From Spirometra erinaceieuropaei (taxonomy: Eukaryota; Platyhelminthes; Cestoda; Diphyllobothriidea; Diphyllobothriidae), in the NCBI GenBank assembly GCA_902702965.1, contig CACRXP010000182.1:317705-381704 (forward strand): a DNA stretch of 64,000 bases. Direction: 5' to 3'. The position numbers and the translations under genes were made by a program. Positions 57,469 to 64,000 of this stretch are shown here, one piece after another (position 1 is the first letter of the stretch; every line of letters starts with the position of its first letter). A model generated the notes under the pieces. The model worked only from the letters and a program-made list of their open reading frames with translations. It did not search any database and was not told the DNA's origin.

Positions 57469-57505
<37 letters not shown>
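57172..57505 (+). mobile_element. tRNA-like SINE ending in a TA run
   Basis: The 5' portion GATATAGGC...GGGCTCGAGAGAGAGTCC...GATCGGTGAGCACCCC leads into a tRNA-like part GGGCTTGTGTCTCAGTGGTT (A box) and GGTCGCGAGTTCGAGCCTCG (B box). The body is CTGACAACGGCTAATAAGCC, A-GAAA-TGGCGATTCCAGTC, with a (TA)n tail at 57472-57505. Relatives lie at 11248-11560(-), 40351-40531(-, 5' half) and 47293(fragment). The body resembles the hammerhead layout of schistosome tRNA SINEs, but one core base is wrong. It inserted into, or next to, the PLE 5' region. Confidence 0.7.
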
Positions 57506-57507
<2 letters not shown>

Positions 57508-57884
57508 GTTTACGCCCAGTAGTTCTCGTTTAAACTCCATAAATTTACAGAAAAGTTTACAAAGATAAATATGTCCCTTTTTACTTGTAAACAATGCAAT
57601 TTGCCGCACTTGCCCTCTTCTGATTCCACGTAGCCAGCATTGAATTTCCTTATACACAAAAGCATTAAGTATTGATCTGTAAATTTCAATAGCGTAGGTA
57701 ATTATCCGGATATCAAGAAAGGTCAGATTTCGCCTAAATTTGGTCTGCCTTCGAAATTAATCCGTCTTCAGTAAATTGCTTTCTGTGTTTCAAATCATTT
57801 ACGTAAATACAAATAGCAAGACCAACTGCATGACATACTTCTCGCTCGAATTTTAACCACGACATTTCAGGAGTTAGACCACCT
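57506..57884. other. No recognised feature
   Basis: AT-rich flank after the SINE. A 64-codon minus-strand frame (57463-57657) overlaps the TA run. Confidence 0.4.
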
Positions 57885-58092
57885 GCATGCTTATGTAACT
57901 TTTCATTTGCTACAAGCGAACTGACTTCATCAAGTCAGACAGTGTTCGTGATGTACCTGTGTTAGTTGGACAAGCATGGGACTGGCGCATTAGTTGAGGC
58001 CAAGTTAACAAGTCTTTGTTTCATCAGAGCCATAACGAGCAATTTATCCACTGTGCGCCTTCAGGTTCTAGTCGTGTAAATACTTTAAACAA
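57885..58092 (+). repeat. Dispersed repeat, copy 1
   Basis: CATTTGCTACAAGCGAACTG, AGCATGGGACTGGCGCATTA and TTCAGGTTCTAGTCGTGTAA recur in the same order at 59687-59870. Moderately diverged. No TIR, tRNA box or open frame is seen. Confidence 0.55.
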
Positions 58093-59686
58093 AAAGCAAT
58101 TAAGTCAAAACCGCCAACCTCACACATTTTTGTCATAAGCGGCTCCATAGCATCGATTGCAGAGAATGCAGCAATGCCATGTGTGGAAGTATGTAAGCGG
58201 CTTTAGAAACTCCAAATATCGCTATACTGATAAAATAGACATCTTTCGACTGATATTGTTAAAACCATCCTTGTGTGGTACTTGGGCTCTCATTCATACA
58301 GCTCTAAATAAGCATTATTTCCGGTCAAAAGAATTAGAGTTTCGAAACGTTTGGGCAGATTTCAAGCACAAAATGACAGTTCAGCGGTGAAGCATGTGGG
58401 TAAAATCCGGAACGTCTTGGTCCGAAGTGATCTAGCTTTAACACATTTAAGATGACAAACATTATGCCTCCTGCCACGCTTTATGGCGACCTGTCTAACT
58501 GCGACTATGGGTATCTCCTTTCCCTAAAAATACAACCCGTTGCAAGTATTGCTTCTTTGACCTACAGCTGTTCGTTTTTGGGTTAGTTTGAAAGGCCTGG
58601 TGAGTCATGAAGGCCCTTGAATGGGCTAAATTGCCAAATATTTGATTTTTTCGGTGTTTCTCGCAGTTCATCATTTTTAATATTATGTGCCAAATCGAGC
58701 AAAAAATGAGACTTACCCGCAGCTGCCTGTGTCACACGTTAAACTAGCGTCTTCTATTCGCACTTTCATGGCTGCAATAAAGCTGCTGGAAAAAAGTTCT
58801 CATTTGCTACAAATGAGGAGGTTTTATTCCTTCCACGACCTCCTTACCAAAGAAGGTCGACTGCAAATAGCGGTTTTCTATACCTGCTGCATAAGCACAT
58901 ATTTCTATCATCACTGGATCGAGGATCTATCAAGTTTTCCTATCTGGTCCCTTAAAGCAATACCACCTATTATGTGCATATGGCCTTAGGAGTGTAAGTA
59001 AGTATCGGAGCTATTCATAATGATATCAGACGTCAGGATGAATTTTTAACTGAGCCTGTGCTCTAACCACAACTTTATGGCACAGAATGGGAGCCTCTGC
59101 TGCAATTTGTCCTGTTGCAGTGCTCCAGCACGTTCGTACGGAAGGACTGAAACCAATGTTATATAATGAGAATATTCTCTGGTTACAAAACAATTAAGGC
59201 GTTCCTTTAATCCAAAACGGGACGAAGAATAGGGAACATTTGTAAAATGTTTTTCGAAAGCGCATGTTTACCTCACACGTGATTATCGGAGAAGTCCACA
59301 ACCGAATGGGCTGCACGCGAAAACAAACTCGTGATAGTATTTGCCATAGATCATTTGTCGACGTGAATTTCGAGTGTAAACATTTTTTCAACGATCCAAA
59401 GTTAGCATATCAGGGTGATTTTTTTTAGATGACAGCAACTGCGCCTAGTTTCACCTGTTCATAAAATCCACCCAACGTTCGAGTTTTCAAATTGTGTCAG
59501 CGTCATTCTACTATCTCAATTTACTCGTAAGCCAAACAAAATACGCTTGACTTACGTCAAGGTTATAAAATCTTTTGTATCCTCTGAATGAATTAATGCG
59601 CGTCTACTTGTCAAAAGTTGCCCTTAAGACCAGAAATAACCCACACGAACTAATTTTAACTACTATGCCGTTAAGGCTGCTATGTA
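58093..59686. other. No recognised feature
   Basis: Unassigned frames at 58157-58390 and 58687-58989 (100 codons), without motifs. Confidence 0.4.
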
Positions 59687-59870
59687 TATTTTTATTTGTT
59701 ACAAGTGAACGGACTCCGACAAGTTAGACAATGTTCGGGATGCATCCGTATGAGCTGCAAAAGCATGGGAATTGCGCATTAGTTGAAACCAAATTAACTA
59801 TTTTCCGTTTTACGTTTCATTATTTCACTGCACGTCCTCAGCTTCTAACCGAATAAATATTTTAAATTTT
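59687..59870 (+). repeat. Dispersed repeat, copy 2
   Basis: TATTTGTTACAAGTGAACGG, AGCATGGGAATTGCGCATTA and CAGCTTCTAACCGAATAAAT correspond to 57885-58092. Confidence 0.55.
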
Positions 59871-60887
59871 GCTCTGTCTTCAAAGTTCTCATTCCTCCTT
59901 AATACTGAAACCCATTCTCACCAAAATTCGTGATCAAGTTTATTCCATTCTTTATCTGCGTTTTCATCGCACACCTCAAACCCTAGTCTAGGGATTTGTA
60001 GATGCGCATTCATCCTCTTATTTTCTGTCGTTCTTTGATCATTTTACCTACCTATCTTCAAAGGATATGCTCATTCAAAAAAGATCCTCAGAGTGCTTCT
60101 ATTTACTCCTGGTGTTTCTTATAAGTTTTTTGCTAATACTCGTTTGGCCAGCATTTGTCTCTCGTTGAACATAATGAACCACGAGGACAACAACATCCAA
60201 AGCCTAGTGATGCGCACAAATAAATAAGGCTCAGAGAAATTGCAGGAGAGTGATGCGATGGCATTTTGGATAATTTTTATTTAATATTGGGATTGCGGAT
60301 GGAACTCAACTGGACGGAAGAATTTGGGACCAAACCTAGCAGACGTTTTAAGCATGGTAGTGATTTTTACTGTGTGCCAAGCGTCACATATCCTTGACCC
60401 CATTAAAAACATGTTAAAGAGGCGTATTAAAACAGGCGCTATTCAAGAAAAAACAGAAGTTAAGGAAAAACATTGACACGTCATTCGACGTGGCAGCTCA
60501 TAATCCACAGTGGAGGTGTGACTCTATTGAGGGAAGATTGAAGGCATTAAGAGTACATACGGGATTTTGCTTAAAGAGACTGAATTTGTCTCAAAATGTG
60601 TTGGCATGTTTCGTTGGCTAGTGAGACCTTTAAGGCTCCTCCATGTAATAGGAAAATCAGGAAGGCAAGAAGAGGTGAAAAAAGGAGAAAAAGGCCAAAG
60701 AAAAGCCATTCAATCTGACAATCTCCGCTTTTATTCCATTGATTACATCTTTAAGACTGTTATTTAAGTTTAATTCGCGAGAGAGTTCATTCCTACGCCT
60801 TAAAATTAAAAGGTATAGGAAAGGACTTCTGTCAGCACTAAACAAAATAAATCATAAGGTACAATACACATCGAAAGTTTCACCTAA
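59871..60887. other. No recognised feature
   Basis: Short overlapping frames on both strands at 60524-60942; none recognised. Confidence 0.4.
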
Positions 60888-61200
60888 AATATTGCAAGAC
60901 GGCTTGAACACTATTCGACATCCAATAGTTTGCGAAAAATAGGGATACCTATGACTACAAAACACGGAAGCAAAGAAAAGTTTAGTGGTGGATTTGTCGC
61001 GAACGTGGATTTTCCTCTCGAGTTCGGTTAACAGTTTGCGCTTAAAGATGGAGTAGATTGTAAGTAGCTCCAATAACACTGAGTGACCTCCATCGGACGA
61101 CGGAGCTCTGTGTCCAACTCGAAAACGCTTTGACAGTTAACCGGAAAGCTGAGGCGCCCCACAGCGATTATGTAGAAGAGTTTATTTGCGATAACCGAAC
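60888..61200 (-). pseudogene. Putative PLE 5' region, copy 2
   Basis: Minus-strand partner of 56870-57170. The frame 60852-61079 contains SIFKRKLLTELERKIHVRDK, shared with the other copy. It starts about 14 bases after the predicted cleavage site of the hammerhead-like motif at 61213-61251, consistent with a head-to-tail PLE junction. Confidence 0.5.
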
Positions 61201-61212
61201 AGAAAAGGCAAT

Positions 61213-61251
61213 TTGGCAAACACGTGTTTTCGGCAATTCTTCGTCAGGCCG
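61213..61251 (-). ncRNA. Hammerhead-like motif, family A
   Basis: Minus strand: CGGC, CTGACGA, AGAATTGCC, GAAA, palindrome AACACGTGTT, T, GCC. Stem I is GGC/GCC. Stem II has at most one pair. Core bases are intact. Confidence 0.35.
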
Positions 61252-62218
61252 ATACAGTTGCGTGAACGACAGAACGTATACAAAATTAACTATTTTTGTA
61301 GGTACCTCAAGGGCTATTATGTCATGAACAATCATCTTCCACAAGCCGCCCGAAGCAGGTTTTGGTTCTCAGGGATAGGGGAGGGGGTAAGAGAGTCTTT
61401 GGGCGGTGTTGTTGGATTGAGTACACTGAGTCTTTGTCAATGTAACTAGGGATTTGTGGCGACATGTCGTTATCGCTTAGGGTTGCTGTTTCCCCACTGT
61501 AAGGAGAACTCTTGTGTCATCGTTTTCTGACAACATAGCAGTGGATTCGCTAGCACCATAGCAGCTGCCTCGGCCGTTGCTTGAATCCACTGGCGTAGAC
61601 CTCTAGAGAAGCACGCTGCTCTCCGGTAGACAATCTAAATGCTTCCTTGGAATCGACTTTGTGATTCGTTTTGACTTAATGTGCGTGAATGGGACGTGAA
61701 ATCAGTTGGGTCTCACCTCTGTCTAGCCAACCGGACATATGTTCACGCACCCTCTTTACCAGGCGTCTCGTTGTACGGCCAGTGTATCCCGCTCCACAGG
61801 AATAAGTTAATGAATAAATGCACATTGATTTGGCCTCCATCGGTAGTCTGCTTTCACCTCCCAAACGCAGGAGGGGAGAGTTTGTGAAGCAGACGCATAG
61901 ATTCGCCGCGAGGAATGCTCTCGTGCGAGCTGTAATTAAGCGCTGTCTGACTTGTCCGCTCTTTGCGTCTCCTGCGAAAGTCAGTCTTGTAAACGTCTGC
62001 CTTTTTCTCAGTCGCAACAGTGGGCTTTGTGGTGCGTTTCCCAATATTTCGGAGAATAAATCTATCTGGATATCCGTTTACGCGAAGTGTGTTCCGCAGA
62101 TGTTGGGGCTCTGCTTCGATAGCTCCAGGTGAGCGGATGCACCTCACTCTAGCCTCCAATTCCTGGACTAAATTTTTTCGATGTTTATGGAAACAAGGTG
62201 AAGAAATTAGCGTATTGC
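61213..62218 (-). pseudogene. PLE family A copy in the right duplication arm
   Basis: Minus strand: F-x-R-x-L-V-Q-E-L-E-A-R-V-R-C-I, GYPDRFILRNIGKRTTKPTV, a frameshift, then MCIYSLTYSCGAGYTGRTTR, R-L-V-K-R-V-R-E-H and a decayed C-terminal half to the 3' UTR. The Ile of Y-I-G is Thr. It starts at the same element position and with the same flank as 42068-43240, so both descend from one insertion before the segment was duplicated. Confidence 0.85.
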
Positions 62219-64000
62219 TAATCCCATAGCAAGTATTGCAGCGCGCACTGTTTACTTGTGTTAAAAAATGTTTTAATAGGAATTAGATGTAGCGTCTCAT
62301 ATAGCTCCTGATTTGAATGATTACGGCGTCGACATCTTTGACCAATGTTTTGGAGAGAAACGTTACAGAAACAAAAGCTTGCAAAAGGTCGCGTGCCGAT
62401 AGGTTAATCAGTGAACACGTCGTTGAAATACCGATAAACACTAAAACGTCTTATATGTTCGTAAACAATCTCCAATAAGGATGGTTTCTACAGTCTTTGT
62501 CTACAAAACCCTCAAAAATATGCAAGTTTAAAGTAATTGACATTAATCACGAATTCTGTTCATTTCGTTTTCATGTAGGTGGAGTTTATAGTCATGTTTC
62601 GAGACCCAATTAAACATAAGCTACCATTATGGAAGATGTGACAAGAACACACTCCTGATAAGTTGGCAATCCTTCTTTAAGATATTTCACTGATGAATAT
62701 CTGCATTGCCCATCTTTTTTGAATTACTCTCAAAGAAAATATCAGAAAATTTAATGCATTGTTAACTTCTTGGAAAAATAACAATATCGTTTCTGCTTTG
62801 AAACGTAAATACTGTCGTTTTAATTTGTATTAGAGTTACTTTTTACATTTTCTTTCCTAAATGCTTTATCCTACTATTATCAATTGTAGCTATAAGACCA
62901 GTATAGTAATTCTTAATACGCGAATACTCCACCCGCTTCATTTCTTAATTAAGCAGACGTTGTAACTGGAGTGCATGCATATTTCTCCATTCTTAAATGT
63001 TAAAACTGTTTTTTAATGTTGAGTCTCCTTTTGGCTACCTGTAAAATATATGCATTAAAATAGGGACACGCTAGAACAAAGGATTTCCAACGGATATTCT
63101 TACTGTTCATTATCGCATGAAATCACGCAGATTTGAACATCTATATTTTTAATGGTAACAATCGCCCGAGCACTTGGATTATCAATTTTTACCATTACTT
63201 CCAGAGGTTAGGAGCTACCGCAGTCGCCAGTGTACGGCTCAGTCAATGGCTGCATAGCTTAGGACAGTTGCGATAAGATCGCTGCTTTGGCTGCTTTGGC
63301 TGCTTTGCCCGATTGTTACTCTTTTAATGATAAAAGCGTCTTTGTTGTTAGGCCGACAGCGTGCTTACTCATACACCGATTTACTTACCCTACAAAGAGA
63401 AGGGATTAATTTTCAAGTAGGCGATGGTTATTTTGGTGAAATATGACTGTTAACAATAATGTTTTCAGCAGGAATGCAAGCATTCGTGCGCACGATGATT
63501 CCGACAGTTTGATAACCTAGACAATAGACCGAGTGTGTGCTATGTTGGTCTCCGCCAAAAGTCGTAAAAATTTTTAAAATAAAAATTAATAATATGCATA
63601 ACCTAAATAACGAAAAAAATTTTAGGTACTCGTTGGATTACGAGCCCAACTGATTAATGTTCAACGCATCAAAAATTATAGCACTGATTGTCATCATTAT
63701 CTTATGTGGGTTATGCCACATCCTGTCCGCTAGTTTCTCCGAATGCCGTCTCGCATAGTATGCAGGCAGGCGGAACTGTAGCAGCATGATTGCTACTAGC
63801 ATTTCCTAATCAGATCTCAGTGGACGCATCTTTTTTGCGGTCGCATATAATTATCGAAGTTGATTAATCAGTCTATGTATATAAGTTTTCCAAAACTGTC
63901 ATTAATCCATCAATCCTGGTAGTCATCTGGTAAATTGTAAATTGATACATTACGAACACCAGCTGATCTGCCAGCCTACTCTAGTGGAATACACGAATTC
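61215..64000. repeat. Inverted segmental duplication, right arm
   Basis: Reverse complement of 40261-43190 and still aligning at the last base of the window. Arm-specific event: a 167-bp terminal-inverted-repeat element at 63155-63321. At the inner end the arms part company inside the PLE 3' region: this arm continues into the putative PLE 5' region, while the left arm continues with the ordinary 3' end. Confidence 0.85.
63155..63321. mobile_element. Short TIR element (hAT-like MITE) with 8-bp target duplication
   Basis: Ends GTAACAATCG and CGATTGTTAC, flanked by TTTTAATG at 63147-63154 and 63322-63329. The matching site near 41135-41145 in the other arm has one CATTAAAA and no insert, so the empty site is preserved. 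An 8-bp duplication fits hAT-type elements. The right end has two extra bases (TC) outside the TIR. Inside is a short tandem run (GCTGCTTTG three times, 63281-63308). Confidence 0.65.

Noticed and set aside
44083..57505. CRISPR-like arrays
   Set aside because: The only regular short repeats are microsatellites (GGA, TA); there are no spaced direct repeats, and the DNA is eukaryotic in character.

Overview
This is eukaryotic DNA: AT-rich and gene-poor, built mostly from old, broken mobile elements. No bacterial or phage gene, rRNA, CRISPR array or intact protein-coding gene was recognised. The dominant elements are Penelope-like retroelements (PLEs). Their GIY-YIG endonuclease style (CSCGAGYIGRTTRRL and relatives), together with mariner and Merlin transposase relics and tRNA-derived short elements, suggests a flatworm, perhaps a tapeworm with a large repeat-rich genome. 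That assignment is an inference from remembered family resemblance, not from a search.

Three PLE groups are visible. Family A has copies at 1-333(-), 6715-7345(-), 30425-32487(-, split by an insertion), 42068-43240(+), 52895-54480(+, the only one with reverse transcriptase) and 61213-62218(-). Family B lies at 54688-56740(+). Family C carries the E-W-S-x-N-x-x-x-D-L-P type of tail and occurs at 1750-2440, 3735-5275, 5650-6330(-), 8600-9150(-), 12588-12700, 22170-22690 and 36365-36480. An amino-terminal PLE piece lies at 33140-33610. Family C 3' ends carry a motif that folds as a compact hammerhead ribozyme. Family A carries a weaker hammerhead-like motif built around a 10-base palindrome.

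Other elements by region: a foldback DNA element of about 990 bp, TA-flanked with termini CAGTGAGTGACC, at 10257, 19517, 22896 and 50064, with a half copy at 48770. A Merlin transposase relic lies at 14.4-14.9 kb and mariner relics at 15.8-16.4 and 17.9-18.5 kb. tRNA-like repeats, two of them inverted pairs, occur at 17.4, 24.9, 39.8 and 52.1 kb. A second tRNA-like SINE family occurs at 11.2, 40.35, 47.3 and 57.2 kb. A GC-rich tandem array is nested in a PLE at 30.6-31.7 kb. A three-copy repeat with a conserved peptide (RLEVT) occurs at 24.4 and 38.5-39.0 kb.

The largest structure is an inverted segmental duplication, 40261-43190 against 61215-64000, whose arms share a PLE and have since gained different insertions. 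These give clean empty-site evidence for a short SINE-like element and a 167-bp terminal-inverted-repeat element. The only candidates for host coding sequence are a possible terminal exon at 48236-48400 and a few unassigned open frames. Coordinates of decayed elements are accurate to roughly 10-30 bases, because all alignments were made by eye.
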